A stretch of 64,000 nucleotides of DNA, taken from CAWCFV01 sp963794995. Its GTDB lineage: Bacteria; Actinomycetota; Actinomycetes; JACCUZ01. A program made the translations under genes and the position numbers. Where the stretch lies: the NCBI GenBank assembly GCA_963794995.1, contig CAWCFV010000002.1, positions 3,100,001-3,164,000 on the forward strand. Direction: 5' to 3'. Under the pieces are notes generated by a model. The model saw only the letters and a program-made list of their open reading frames with translations, ran no database searches and had not been told where the DNA came from. This document shows, in pieces, positions 34,298-42,602 of this stretch; positions within the stretch are counted from its first letter, which is position 1, and each line of letters begins with the position of its first letter.

Positions 34298-35269
34298 GTG
34301 TCTCCCGTGGGTGACCAGTGGGACGAGGGGGACGAGGGGGACGAGCCGGCGCCGGCGCTGCCGGTGGCGATGGCCGACGCCCTCGACGGCTACGCCCGGC
34401 ACCTGCGCTCGGAGCGCGGCCTGGCCGAGCACTCGGTGCGCGCCTACCGCGGCGACGTCGTCACCCTGCTGGAGCACGCCCGGCGGATGGGCCGGGACTC
34501 CCCGGCGGCCCTGGACCTGCCGGTGCTGCGCAGCTGGCTGGCGGGGCAGGCCTCGCGCGGCATGGCCCGCTCCACCCTCGCGCGGCGCGCGGCGGCAGCG
34601 CGGGGCTTCACGGCCTGGGCGGTGCGCGAGGGGCTGCTCGCGACCGACGCGGGTGCGCTGCTCGCCACCCCGCGCAGCGGACGCGTCCTGCCGGGGGTGC
34701 TGCGTCGCGACGAGGCCGGCGCCCTGCTGCGGGTGGCCGGGCTGGCTGCCGACGACGACGCCCCCACCGCGGTCCGGGACCTCGCGGTCCTCGAGGTCCT
34801 CTACGCCACCGGCATCCGCGTGGGCGAGCTGTGCGGCCTGGACCTCGACGACGTCGACCGGGACCGCCGTGTGCTGCGGGTGCTCGGCAAGGGATCCAAG
34901 GAGCGCACCGTGCCGGTCGGCGCTCCCGCCGTCCGGGCCGTCGACCGCTGGCTGGCCCGGGGGCGTCCCCTGCTGCGCGGACCGGGCAGCGGGGACGCGC
35001 TGTTCCTGGGCGCCCGAGGGGGCCGCGTCGACCCGCGTACGGTCCGGCGGTCGGTGCACGGCATGCTTGCCCATGTGCCGGGCGCGCCGGACCTGGGGCC
35101 GCACGGCCTCCGCCATTCGGCTGCCACGCACCTGCTGGAAGGGGGAGCCGACCTGAGAAGCGTTCAGGAGCTACTCGGTCACGCTACGCTCGCTACGACG
35201 CAGATCTATACCCATGTGTCCGTCGACCGGCTGAAGGCAACGTATGACCAAGCGCACCCAAGGGCCTGA
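34298..35269 (+). CDS. xerC: Tyrosine recombinase XerC-like
   Basis: XerC/D enzymes resolve chromosome dimers at dif. The product (323 residues from GTG 34298; GTG 34307 or the ATG at MADALDGYARHL are alternatives) has the SAM-like N-terminal domain (YARHLRSERGLAEHSVRAYR) and the catalytic domain with Arg in YATGIRVGELCGL, Lys in LGKGSKERTVPVG, His-x-x-Arg in GLRHSAATHLLEGG, His in LLGHATLATTQ and the nucleophile Tyr in IYTHVSVDRL. A 9-base repeat near the start encodes DEGDEGDE. The conserved place beside dprA and whiG argues for a chromosomal recombinase rather than a phage integrase. Confidence 0.88.
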   Translation: MSPVGDQWDEGDEGDEPAPALPVAMADALDGYARHLRSERGLAEHSVRAYRGDVVTLLEHARRMGRDSPAALDLPVLRSWLAGQASRGMARSTLARRAAAARGFTAWAVREGLLATDAGALLATPRSGRVLPGVLRRDEAGALLRVAGLAADDDAPTAVRDLAVLEVLYATGIRVGELCGLDLDDVDRDRRVLRVLGKGSKERTVPVGAPAVRAVDRWLARGRPLLRGPGSGDALFLGARGGRVDPRTVRRSVHGMLAHVPGAPDLGPHGLRHSAATHLLEGGADLRSVQELLGHATLATTQIYTHVSVDRLKATYDQAHPRA

Positions 35270-36116
35270 CGTGCAGCAGAAGGCTGCCGCCAAGCCCGCG
35301 GTGGACGGGGCGGCAGACGTCGTCGACGAGGCGGCCGCGGAGAAGAGCGCCGCCGAGGCGGCCCTGCGCGAGCTGTGGCAGGACTTCAAGAAGACCGGCG
35401 ACGGACCGCTGCGCGAGCGGCTGATCCTGCACTACTCCCCGCTGGTGAAGTACGTCGCGGGCCGGGTCGGCGTCGGGCTGCCGCCGAACATCGAGCAGGC
35501 CGACCTCGTGTCGTACGGCATCTTCGGCCTGATCGACGCCATCGAGAAGTTCGACCTCGAGCGCGCGATCAAGTTCGAGACCTACGCGATCAGCCGGATC
35601 CGCGGCGCGATCATCGACGAGCTGCGCGCGATCGACTGGATCCCCCGCTCGGTCCGCTACAAGGCCCGCGAGGTCGAGAAGGCCTACGCCTCGCTCGAGG
35701 CCCAGCTGCACCGCACGCCCAGCGAGGCCGAGGTCGCGGCCGAGATGGGCATCAAGCTCGAGGACCTGCACCAGATCTTCAGCCAGGTGTCCTTCGTCAA
35801 CGTGGTGGCGCTCGACGAGCTGCTCAGCGTCGGCGGGGAGAAGGGCGACAAGCTCAGCCTGGTCGACACCCTGGAGGACACCAAGGCCGAGGACCCGGTC
35901 CTCGCCTTCGAGTCCGAGGAGACCAAGTTCCTGCTCGCCAAGGCGATCAACACCCTGCCGGAGCGCGAGAAGATCGTCGTCACCCTCTACTACTACGAGG
36001 GCCTCACCCTCGCCGAGATCGGCCAGGTCCTCGGCGTCACCGAGAGCCGGATCTGCCAGATGCACACGAAGGCGGTCCTGCAGCTGCGCGGCAAGCTCGC
36101 GGACGGCAAGGACTGA
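35244..36116 (+). CDS. whiG: RNA polymerase sigma factor, FliA/WhiG family
   Basis: A 290-residue alternative sigma factor. Region 2 (LVKYVAGRVGVGLPPNIEQADLVSYGIFGLIDA and FETYAISRIRGAIIDELRAIDWIPRSVR) and region 4 (INTLPEREKIVVTLYYYEGLTLAEIG, VTESRICQMHTKAV) are characteristic of WhiG/FliA. In Streptomyces WhiG triggers aerial hyphae septation and lies in this same neighbourhood; in motile actinobacteria the orthologue drives flagellar genes. The ATG at 35244 lies inside the end of the recombinase gene; GTG at 35271 is a later alternative. It has an Ala-rich N-terminal extension of about 40 residues. Confidence 0.92.
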   Translation: MTKRTQGPDVQQKAAAKPAVDGAADVVDEAAAEKSAAEAALRELWQDFKKTGDGPLRERLILHYSPLVKYVAGRVGVGLPPNIEQADLVSYGIFGLIDAIEKFDLERAIKFETYAISRIRGAIIDELRAIDWIPRSVRYKAREVEKAYASLEAQLHRTPSEAEVAAEMGIKLEDLHQIFSQVSFVNVVALDELLSVGGEKGDKLSLVDTLEDTKAEDPVLAFESEETKFLLAKAINTLPEREKIVVTLYYYEGLTLAEIGQVLGVTESRICQMHTKAVLQLRGKLADGKD

Positions 36117-36125
36117 CCCGCAGGC

Positions 36126-36968
36126 TCAGAGGCGGCGCAGCGCGGTGCGGGGTCCCATGACGACCACGGGTCTCCGCGCCGGGTCCAGCCACCGCAGCGT
36201 GGCCCGCATCGTCGCCCGGCGCACCGACACGCACCCGGCGGTCCCGGCCGGGCCGCTCACGTGCAGGAAGATCCCGCCGCCCCGCCGGGTGTCGGCCGGC
36301 TGCGCGGCGACCCGCTCGCCGTCGGCGTCCCGGTGCACCCCGCCCGGCAGGTTGAAGTCGAGGACCGCGACGTAGCGGTACTGGGCACCGAAGCCGGACA
36401 GGTCCTCGGCCCAGGCCGGCCGCCACCGCGCCCCGGCGACCCGGCGCGGCTGGAGGACGTTGTAGGTGTCCGGGTCCCTGGGGTCGTAGACCCACCAGTC
36501 GCTGCGGTCGGTCCGCCGGTAGGGCAGGGCCGTGCCGGGGTCGCTGCCGTTGCCGAACGCGGACACGACCCCGAAGGTCCCCGCCGGGCTGGTGCCCGAG
36601 CCCTGGCGACGCTCGGCCGCCGGCGCGAAGCCGTTGCGGCCGACCCGGGCGGGCACGGCACGCCCGACCCGTCGCCAGGCCCCGTCGGGGCGCCGCTCGT
36701 AGCGGCGGAGGACGGCGTGGCTGCTCGACCAGGTGCGCGCGGACACCACCACGACCTGACCGGCGTCCCCCAGATGGGTCAGCCGGCCGGGGTGGTGCGG
36801 CGCCCGCGCCTCCTGGGCGGCCGGTCGGGCGGCGGCGGCGACGGCCGGGTCCGACCAGGCCGGGAGCGCGCCGGGGGCGCACGCGGCGGCGGCCGCGGTG
36901 AGGGTGGCTGCCACCATGCGGGCGCGACGTGGCCGTGGCGCCGCGCGGTCCCCGGGTGTGTCGCCCAT
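36126..36968 (-). CDS. YkuD-type L,D-transpeptidase family protein, secreted
   Basis: A 280-residue exported protein. The Arg-rich n-region (APRPRRARM) and Ala-rich hydrophobic core form a signal peptide within the first 45 residues. The C-terminal half carries a YkuD-like catalytic segment, FLHVSGPAGTAGCVSVRR, with the nucleophilic Cys and upstream His; the usual SHGC is replaced by TAGC. A catalytic role in 3-3 peptidoglycan cross-links or protein anchoring is likely. Start is ATG 36968, overlapping the divergent promoter by one base; ATG 36917 is an alternative. It converges on whiG with only 9 bases between stops. Confidence 0.82.
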   Translation of the reverse strand: MGDTPGDRAAPRPRRARMVAATLTAAAAACAPGALPAWSDPAVAAAARPAAQEARAPHHPGRLTHLGDAGQVVVVSARTWSSSHAVLRRYERRPDGAWRRVGRAVPARVGRNGFAPAAERRQGSGTSPAGTFGVVSAFGNGSDPGTALPYRRTDRSDWWVYDPRDPDTYNVLQPRRVAGARWRPAWAEDLSGFGAQYRYVAVLDFNLPGGVHRDADGERVAAQPADTRRGGGIFLHVSGPAGTAGCVSVRRATMRATLRWLDPARRPVVVMGPRTALRRL

Positions 36969-36973
36969 AGGCT
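36968..36973 (+). promoter_or_regulatory. Predicted leaderless -10 box for the aminotransferase gene
   Basis: TAGGCT followed by exactly 7 bases and the ATG at 36981. The first base is also the first base of the divergent minus-strand start codon. Confidence 0.6.
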
Positions 36974-36980
36974 GGACATC

Positions 36981-38174
36981 ATGCCCGCCGAGCCCTCCAC
37001 CGCGACGGATGTCGTGCCCAACCCGGTCTGGGGTCCGGACTGGCCGGAGGTCCGGGCCCTGTGGCCCCTGGCGCCGACGGTGGCCCACCTCAACCACGGG
37101 TCGTACGGCGCGGTCCCCATCCCGGTGCTCGAGGAGCAGCAGTCCTGGCGCGAGCGGATGGAGGTCAACCCCACGCGCTTCTTCAACCGGGAGATGCCCG
37201 CTGCGCTGGCGTCCGCGCGGGCCGAGGTCGGCGCGTTCCTCGGTGCCGACGAGGGTTCGCTCGCCTTCGTCCGCAACGCGACGAGCGGCGTGAGCACCGT
37301 GCTGGCGGCCTTCCCGCTGACCGGCGGTGACCGGGTGCTGCTCACCGACCACTGCTACGGCGCGGTCCGGATCGCGGCCCACCGGTTCGCGGCGGACCGG
37401 GGCGCCGTCGTCGACACGGTGCACGTCCCGATCGGGGACGACGACGCGGCCGCCGCGGCCGTCCTGGCCGGGGTCACGGACCGGACCCGGCTGGTGGTGC
37501 TGGAGCACGTGACCTCGCCGACCGCCCACCGGCTGCCGCTGGTCGCTCTGGTGCCTGCGCTGCAGGAGCGTGGCATCGCGGTGCTCGTCGACGGCGCGCA
37601 CGCGCCGGGCATGCTCGACCTCGACCTGGAGCGGGTCGGCGCCGACTTCTACGTCGGCAACCTGCACAAGTGGGCCTGTGCCCCGCGGGGCACCGCCGTG
37701 CTGCACGCGGCCGCGAGCCGGCGGGCGTCGCTGCGGCCGCTCGTCGCCTCCTGGGGGGAGTCCGACGGCTTCCCGCTGGCCTTCGACGACTCGGGCACCG
37801 ACGACCCGACCGGCTGGCTGTCGGCGCCGCGGGCCCTGCGCGTGCTGGACCGGCTGGGCCTGGACCGGCTCAGACGGCACAACGTCGAGCTTGCCGTGGC
37901 CGGTCAGGTCGAGGTCGCCGCCGCGCTGCACGGCGGGGCCGGCGCGCTGCCCCGGGACCCGGCCGTGCCGATGCAGGTCGTCCCGCTCCCCGAGGGGGTC
38001 GCGGCGACCCGGCAGCAGGCGGTCGACCTGCAGGACCGGATCGGCGAGGAGTCGGCGGTCGAGGTCGCCGTGACCGTCTGGGCCGGACGCGGATTCCTGC
38101 GGCTCTCGGCGCAGGCCTACAACGCCCCCGCGGACTACCGCCGGCTCGCGGCGGACCTGCCGTCGCTGCTCTGA
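36981..38174 (+). CDS. Class V aminotransferase (isopenicillin N epimerase-like)
   Basis: A 397-residue PLP enzyme of the class V aminotransferase fold, in the branch that includes isopenicillin N epimerase and cysteine desulfurase-like proteins. It begins with the conserved substrate-site LNHGSYGAVPIPVLE, has the PLP-phosphate region FVRNATSGVSTVL, the Asp in VLVDGAHAPGMLDLD and the Schiff-base lysine in YVGNLHKWACAPRGTA. The C-terminal domain ends with LRLSAQAYNAPADYRRL. The actual substrate is not evident. Transcription looks leaderless. Confidence 0.88.
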   Translation: MPAEPSTATDVVPNPVWGPDWPEVRALWPLAPTVAHLNHGSYGAVPIPVLEEQQSWRERMEVNPTRFFNREMPAALASARAEVGAFLGADEGSLAFVRNATSGVSTVLAAFPLTGGDRVLLTDHCYGAVRIAAHRFAADRGAVVDTVHVPIGDDDAAAAAVLAGVTDRTRLVVLEHVTSPTAHRLPLVALVPALQERGIAVLVDGAHAPGMLDLDLERVGADFYVGNLHKWACAPRGTAVLHAAASRRASLRPLVASWGESDGFPLAFDDSGTDDPTGWLSAPRALRVLDRLGLDRLRRHNVELAVAGQVEVAAALHGGAGALPRDPAVPMQVVPLPEGVAATRQQAVDLQDRIGEESAVEVAVTVWAGRGFLRLSAQAYNAPADYRRLAADLPSLL

Positions 38175-38186
38175 CCACGGCGGCGG

Positions 38187-38732
38187 TCAGGGCGTCCAGA
38201 CCGGGAGCAACCGGACCCGGGCCGGGCCGAGCAGGGACATCGGGTCGAGGTAGGTGGTGCCGCGGCGCAGCCCCCAGTGCAGGCAGGCGCGCGGGAGGCA
38301 GTGCCCGCCGGTGCCCTCGAGCAGCCCGAGCAGCTGGCCCGCGCGCACCGGTTCCCCGCGCGTGACCGCGGCCCCGACCGGCTGGTAGGTCGTGCGCAGG
38401 CCGCCGGGGTGGTCCACCGACACCACGCCCCGCCCCGCGACCCGCCCGGCGAACGCGACGGTGCCCGGCCCGGCGGCCAGCACCCCCGCGGCCGGCGCCG
38501 CGGCCAGGTCGACGCCGCGGTGCCCCGGGCCGTAGGGCCCGGCGGGCGGCGCGAACGGCGCCGCCACCACCACCATGGGGGGCGGACAGGGGGAGGCTCC
38601 ACCGCGGGGCGGGGGCTGGGTGGGCCGGCCCGCCCCGGGCGCGATCCCGCCGCTGCTGCCCGCCAGCAGGGCGGCCGCGGTGAGCAGCTCGGGAGCCGCC
38701 CGCCGGACGCGGGCGGGGAGGGGGACGCGCAC
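38187..38732 (-). CDS. M23-type peptidase-like secreted protein
   Basis: A 181-residue predicted exported protein of the lysostaphin/M23 fold. From GTG 38732 it has a short signal-like N terminus (RVPLPARVRRAAPELLTAAALL), a Pro-rich linker and the peptidase core: YGPGHRGVDLAAAPAAGVLA (zinc ligands His and Asp), VVSVDHPGGLRTTYQPVG and LHWGLRRG (the final His). The usual HxH is reduced to LHWG, so it may be catalytically weak or an activator. CAGGCT lies 6 bases upstream of the start. Position between the WhiG-type gene and rpsB is conserved in actinobacteria. Confidence 0.82.
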   Translation of the reverse strand: MRVPLPARVRRAAPELLTAAALLAGSSGGIAPGAGRPTQPPPRGGASPCPPPMVVVAAPFAPPAGPYGPGHRGVDLAAAPAAGVLAAGPGTVAFAGRVAGRGVVSVDHPGGLRTTYQPVGAAVTRGEPVRAGQLLGLLEGTGGHCLPRACLHWGLRRGTTYLDPMSLLGPARVRLLPVWTP

Positions 38733-38738
38733 GGGCCG

Positions 38739-38744
38739 AGCCTG
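38739..38744 (-). promoter_or_regulatory. Predicted leaderless -10 box for the M23-type gene
   Basis: CAGGCT on the minus strand ends 6 bases before the GTG at 38732. Confidence 0.45.
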
Positions 38745-38860
38745 GCGCAGGGAGGGGCGGCCAGCGGGCCGCCCGGTACCGGCTGTGGACGCCGCGGGGC
38801 GCCGGGGATCCTGTGGACAGCGCCTCGGTGGGCGATTTCGGCTGCGGCCCCGGCCGGGCG

Positions 38861-38866
38861 TACACT
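38861..38866 (+). promoter_or_regulatory. Predicted rpsB -10 box
   Basis: TACACT is the best -10 match in the 376-base gap before rpsB; a weak TTTCGG lies 19 bases upstream. It implies a leader of about 235 bases. Confidence 0.5.
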
Positions 38867-39108
38867 GCGGGCAGCGGCCCGTCTCGGCGGGCCGACTTCG
38901 CACGCCCGCGTTCCGCCACCGGGTCGGCCTCCCAGCCGGCTCACCGGCGGGGGTGCGCTCAGCGGTCCACCTGAACTCGCGACGAGGGACGGTCGGCGAG
39001 CGCGCTGCCGGGCGTCAGGAGGTGGACGGCCGACCGGTCGACCACCAGGAACCCACATGCGCCGACCTGTGCCCGAGCGGGCCGGCCGGCGCCAGGAAAG
39101 GCAGCCCC
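38867..39108 (+). other. Long rpsB 5' leader, no gene seen
   Basis: This gene-free stretch between the divergent M23-type gene and rpsB contains no convincing coding frame and has GC-rich self-complementary segments (for example CGGGCCGGCCGGC just before the GCCAGGAAAGG region). Its length fits an autoregulatory leader for ribosomal protein S2, which is known to repress its own mRNA in other bacteria. No known RNA family was recognised by eye. Confidence 0.4.
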
Positions 39109-40149
39109 GTGGCCAACCAGGTCGTCTCCATGAAGCAGCTGCTCGAGAGCGGCGTGCACTTCGGGCACCAGACCCGCCGCTGGAACCCGAAGATGAAGCG
39201 CTTCATCTTCACCGAGCGCAACGGCATCTACATCATCGACCTCCAGCAGTCGCTGTCCTACATCGACCGCGCCTACGAGTTCGTCAAGGAGACCGTCGCC
39301 CACGGCGGCTCGGTGCTGTTCGTCGGCACCAAGAAGCAGGCGCAGGAGGCCATCGCCGAGCAGGCGACCCGGGTCGGCATGCCCTACGTGAACCAGCGCT
39401 GGCTGGGCGGCATGCTCACCAACTTCCAGACCGTGCACGGCCGGCTGCAGCGGCTCAAGGAGCTCGAGCAGCTCGACTTCGACGACGTGCCCGGCTCGGG
39501 CATGACCAAGAAGGAGCTGCTGGTCCTCAAGCGCGAGAAGGACAAGCTCGACAAGACGCTCGGCGGCATCCGCGACATGGCCCGGGTCCCCAGCGCGGTG
39601 TGGATCATCGACACCAAGAAGGAGCACATCGCGGTCGGCGAGGCGCACAAGCTGCACATCCCGGTCGTCGCGATCCTGGACACCAACTGTGACCCGGACG
39701 AGGTCGACTACAAGATCCCCGGCAACGACGACGCGATCCGCTCGGTCACGCTGCTCACGCGGGTCATCGCCGACGCCGTCGCCGAGGGCCTGATGGCGCG
39801 TGTGCGCACCAGCCAGGACGGCGACGAGAAGCCCGAGGGGCTGGCCGCCGACGAGCCGCTGACCGCCTGGGAGCAGGAGCTGCTCCAGAGCGGCACGGCC
39901 GCCGAGGGCACCCCGGCAGCCGGCGGGACGGTCGAGGGTGCGGGCGTCGAGGCGTCCGCGGCCGAGGCGCCTGCTGCCCCCGAGGCACCCGCCGCCGAGG
40001 CTCCTGCTCCCGAGGCGGCTGCAGAGCCCGAGGCACCCGCCGCCGAGGCTCCTGCCCCCGAGGCGCCTGCCCCCGAGGCGGCTGCCCCTGAGGCGGCTGC
40101 CCCCGAGGCGCCCGCCGAGGACGAGAGCACCAGCACCACCTCGGCCTGA
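39109..40149 (+). CDS. rpsB: 30S ribosomal protein S2
   Basis: S2 is a late-assembling small-subunit protein that recruits S1 where present. The core (VVSMKQLLESGVHFGHQTRR, GIYIIDLQQSLSYIDRAYEF, YVNQRWLGGMLTNF, LHIPVVAILDTNCDPDEVDY) is standard. The 346-residue length is larger than usual because of a low-complexity acidic tail (about residues 280-346) built of EAPAPEAA-type repeats. GTG start with an AGGAAAGG ribosome-binding site. It is followed by a strong hairpin and tsf. Confidence 0.97.
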   Translation: MANQVVSMKQLLESGVHFGHQTRRWNPKMKRFIFTERNGIYIIDLQQSLSYIDRAYEFVKETVAHGGSVLFVGTKKQAQEAIAEQATRVGMPYVNQRWLGGMLTNFQTVHGRLQRLKELEQLDFDDVPGSGMTKKELLVLKREKDKLDKTLGGIRDMARVPSAVWIIDTKKEHIAVGEAHKLHIPVVAILDTNCDPDEVDYKIPGNDDAIRSVTLLTRVIADAVAEGLMARVRTSQDGDEKPEGLAADEPLTAWEQELLQSGTAAEGTPAAGGTVEGAGVEASAAEAPAAPEAPAAEAPAPEAAAEPEAPAAEAPAPEAPAPEAAAPEAAAPEAPAEDESTSTTSA

Positions 40150-40163
40150 CGCGCCGCGCCCGG

Positions 40164-40186
40164 CCGGGCCCCTCCCGGGGGCCCGG
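40164..40186 (+). terminator. Strong hairpin between rpsB and tsf
   Basis: CCGGGCCCC (40164-40172) pairs with GGGGCCCGG (40178-40186) over a 5-base loop. Without a T-run it may be an attenuator or a U-less terminator that sets the rpsB:tsf ratio. Confidence 0.5.
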
Positions 40187-40248
40187 TCCGGGTGCGCGCC
40201 GGCCGGCACACCGACGACCCAGACACAGGAAGAGAGACCTGAGAAGTC

Positions 40249-41079
40249 ATGGCGAACATCACCGCCGCTGAGGTCAAGAAGCTCCGCGACGCCACCGGCG
40301 CCGGGATGATGGCTGCGAAGAAGGCCCTCGAGGAGGCGGGTGGCGACCACGACCAGGCCACCGAGCTGCTGCGCATCAAGGGCGAGACGAAGGTCAAGGA
40401 GCGCGGCGCCGAGCGCAGCGCCACCAACGGCCTGGTCGCCGCGGCCGACGGCGCGATGATCCAGCTCAACTGCGAGACCGACTTCGTGGCCAAGAACGAG
40501 CAGTTCCAGCAGCTCGCGGCCGACATCGTCTCGCACGCCGCCAAGACGGGCACGGCCGACGTGGCCGCGCTGATGGCCGAGTCGCTCGCCGACGGCCGCA
40601 CCGTGGCCGAGAACATCGACTCGGTCGCCGCGGTGATCGGCGAGAAGCTCGAGCTCACCGGCGTCGTGGTCCTGGGTGCCGAGGGGCGCCAGGTCGCGTC
40701 GTACATGCACCGCCGCTCGTCCGACCTGCCCGCGCAGGTGGGCGTCCTGGTGGAGTTCGAGGGCGACGACCTCGAGGCCGCGCGCGGTGCCGCGATGCAG
40801 ATCGCCGCCATGCGCCCGCAGTACGTGACCCGGGACGAGGTCCCGGCCGAGGTCGTCGAGAACGAGCGCCGGATCGCCGAGGCGACCGCCCGCGAGGAGG
40901 GCAAGCCCGAGCAGGCGCTGCCCAAGATCGTCGAGGGTCGGGTCAACGGCTTCTTCAAGGACGTCACCCTGCTCGAGCAGTCCTCCGTGCAGGACAGCAA
41001 GAAGACGGTCAAGGCCGTGCTCGAGGCGGCCGGCGTCAGCGTGAAGAGCTTCTCCCGGTTCGAGGTCGGCGGCGCCTGA
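40249..41079 (+). CDS. tsf: Translation elongation factor Ts
   Basis: EF-Ts recycles EF-Tu by nucleotide exchange. The 276-residue protein starts MANITAAEVKKLRDATGAGM with the N-terminal UBA-like domain (MMAAKKALEEAGGD), contains the Tu-contact motif QLNCETDFVAKNEQFQ and the C-terminal dimer/coiled region (LPKIVEGRVNGFFKDVTLLEQ). Sequence and length are standard. It has its own GGAAGAGAG ribosome-binding site. Confidence 0.97.
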   Translation: MANITAAEVKKLRDATGAGMMAAKKALEEAGGDHDQATELLRIKGETKVKERGAERSATNGLVAAADGAMIQLNCETDFVAKNEQFQQLAADIVSHAAKTGTADVAALMAESLADGRTVAENIDSVAAVIGEKLELTGVVVLGAEGRQVASYMHRRSSDLPAQVGVLVEFEGDDLEAARGAAMQIAAMRPQYVTRDEVPAEVVENERRIAEATAREEGKPEQALPKIVEGRVNGFFKDVTLLEQSSVQDSKKTVKAVLEAAGVSVKSFSRFEVGGA

Positions 41080-41164
41080 GGCGCTGCTGGCAGACTGACC
41101 CGCAGACCCCTCGCCGCCCCGCGGCCGAGGAGCAGCGCACCAGGACGACGAGGAGGCCGCGATC

Positions 41165-41959
41165 GTGCAGGGACCCACGGCGGACGCCGGCCCCTCCGAG
41201 CTCCCGGAGCCGGTCGCGGGCCCGTCCGCCACGGCTGACGAGCCGGGGGCCTACCGCCGGGTCGTGCTCAAGCTGTCCGGCGAGGTGTTCGGCGGTGGGC
41301 GTCTCGGCGTCGACCCCGACGTCGTCGCCGGCCTGGCCCGGCAGATCGCCGAGGTCGTGCGCTCCGGCGTGCAGGTGGCGATCGTCGTCGGCGGCGGCAA
41401 CTTCTTCCGTGGCGCGGAGCTGTCGCAGGGCGGCATGGACCGCTCCCGCGCCGACTACATGGGCATGCTCGGCACGGTGATGAACTGCCTCGCGCTGCAG
41501 GACTTCCTGGAGAAGGAGGAGGTCGAGACCCGGGTCCAGACCGCCATCGCGATGGGCCAGGTCGCCGAGCCGTACATCCCGCGCAAGGCGATCCGTCACC
41601 TGGAGAAGGGCCGCGTCGTGATCTTCGGCGCCGGCGCCGGGATGCCCTACTTCTCCACCGACACGGTCGCCGCGCAGCGCTGCCTGGAGATCGGCGCCCA
41701 GGTGCTGCTCATGGGAAAGAAGGGCGTCGACGGGGTCTACGACGCCGACCCGGCCAAGAACCCCGAGGCCGTGCGCTACGACCGGCTGTCCTACGACGAG
41801 TTCCTGTCCCGCAGCCTCAAGGTCGCCGACGCGACCGCCATCAGCCTGTGCCGTGACAACGGGCTGCCCATCGTGGTGTTCAACATGACCGACGAAGGCA
41901 ACATCGCCCGGGCCGTCCACGGCGAGAAGATCGGCACCATCATCGGGCCTGACAGCTGA
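41165..41959 (+). CDS. pyrH: Uridylate kinase
   Basis: PyrH phosphorylates UMP to UDP. The 264-residue product has the amino-acid-kinase core: VVLKLSGEVFGGG, IVVGGGNFFRGAELS, MNCLALQDFLE, GAGAGMPYFSTDTVAA and KKGVDGVYDADPAKNP. An extra acidic/Pro-rich N-terminal stretch of about 27 residues precedes the core, common in actinobacteria. GTG at 41165. It lies between tsf and frr in the universal order. Confidence 0.96.
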   Translation: MQGPTADAGPSELPEPVAGPSATADEPGAYRRVVLKLSGEVFGGGRLGVDPDVVAGLARQIAEVVRSGVQVAIVVGGGNFFRGAELSQGGMDRSRADYMGMLGTVMNCLALQDFLEKEEVETRVQTAIAMGQVAEPYIPRKAIRHLEKGRVVIFGAGAGMPYFSTDTVAAQRCLEIGAQVLLMGKKGVDGVYDADPAKNPEAVRYDRLSYDEFLSRSLKVADATAISLCRDNGLPIVVFNMTDEGNIARAVHGEKIGTIIGPDS

Positions 41960-42005
41960 CCCGAGGTCGACCCACCACCCGACGACACCGACGCAGGAGA
42001 ACATC

Positions 42006-42563
42006 GTGATCGACGAGACCCTCTTCGAGGCCGAGGAGAAGATGGAGAAGGCCGTCTCCGTCGCCAAGGAGGACCTCGCCGCCATCCGCACCGGCCGGGC
42101 GAACCCGAGCATGTTCAGCAAGATCCTGGTCGACTACTACGGCGCGCCCACCCCGGTGAACCAGCTCGCCTCCTTCCACGTGGCCGACCCCCGGATGCTC
42201 ACGCTCACGCCGTTCGACAAGAGCGCGATGCCCGGCATCGAGAAGGCCATCCGCGACTCCGACCTGGGGGTCAACCCGACCAACGACGGCGCGATCATCC
42301 GGGTCGTCTTCCCGCAGCTGACCGAGGAGCGCCGCAAGGAGTTCATCAAGGTCGCGCACAAGAAGGCCGAGGACGCCCGGATCTCGATCCGCAACGTGCG
42401 CCGGCACGCCAAGGACGAGCTGGACCGGATGGCCAAGGACGGCGAGACCGGTGAGGACGACGTCACGCGCGCCGAGAAGGAGCTCGAGAAGGTCACCCAG
42501 AAGCACGTGGCCTCCGTCGACGACCTCGTGAAGCACAAGGAGGCCGAGCTCCTCGAGGTCTGA
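42006..42563 (+). CDS. frr: Ribosome recycling factor
   Basis: RRF splits post-termination ribosomes together with EF-G. The 185-residue protein has the full signature: KEDLAAIRTGRANPSMFSKI, VDYYGAPTPVNQLASF, PFDKSAMPGIEKAIRDSDLG, and RRHAKDELDRMAKD with the C-terminal helix of the three-helix bundle. GTG start with a GCAGGAGAA ribosome-binding site. Standard length. Confidence 0.97.
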   Translation: MIDETLFEAEEKMEKAVSVAKEDLAAIRTGRANPSMFSKILVDYYGAPTPVNQLASFHVADPRMLTLTPFDKSAMPGIEKAIRDSDLGVNPTNDGAIIRVVFPQLTEERRKEFIKVAHKKAEDARISIRNVRRHAKDELDRMAKDGETGEDDVTRAEKELEKVTQKHVASVDDLVKHKEAELLEV

Positions 42564-42602
42564 GGAGCCGGCCACCCGACGAGCACCGACGACCGACGAC
42601 CG

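Noticed and set aside
34298..35269. Phage or integrative-element integrase
   Set aside because: The recombinase sits in the conserved dprA-whiG context, with no att-like repeats, tRNA or phage genes nearby.
41091..41096. CAGACT as a pyrH promoter
   Set aside because: Resembles the box before rplS but no -35 element lies at a usable distance.
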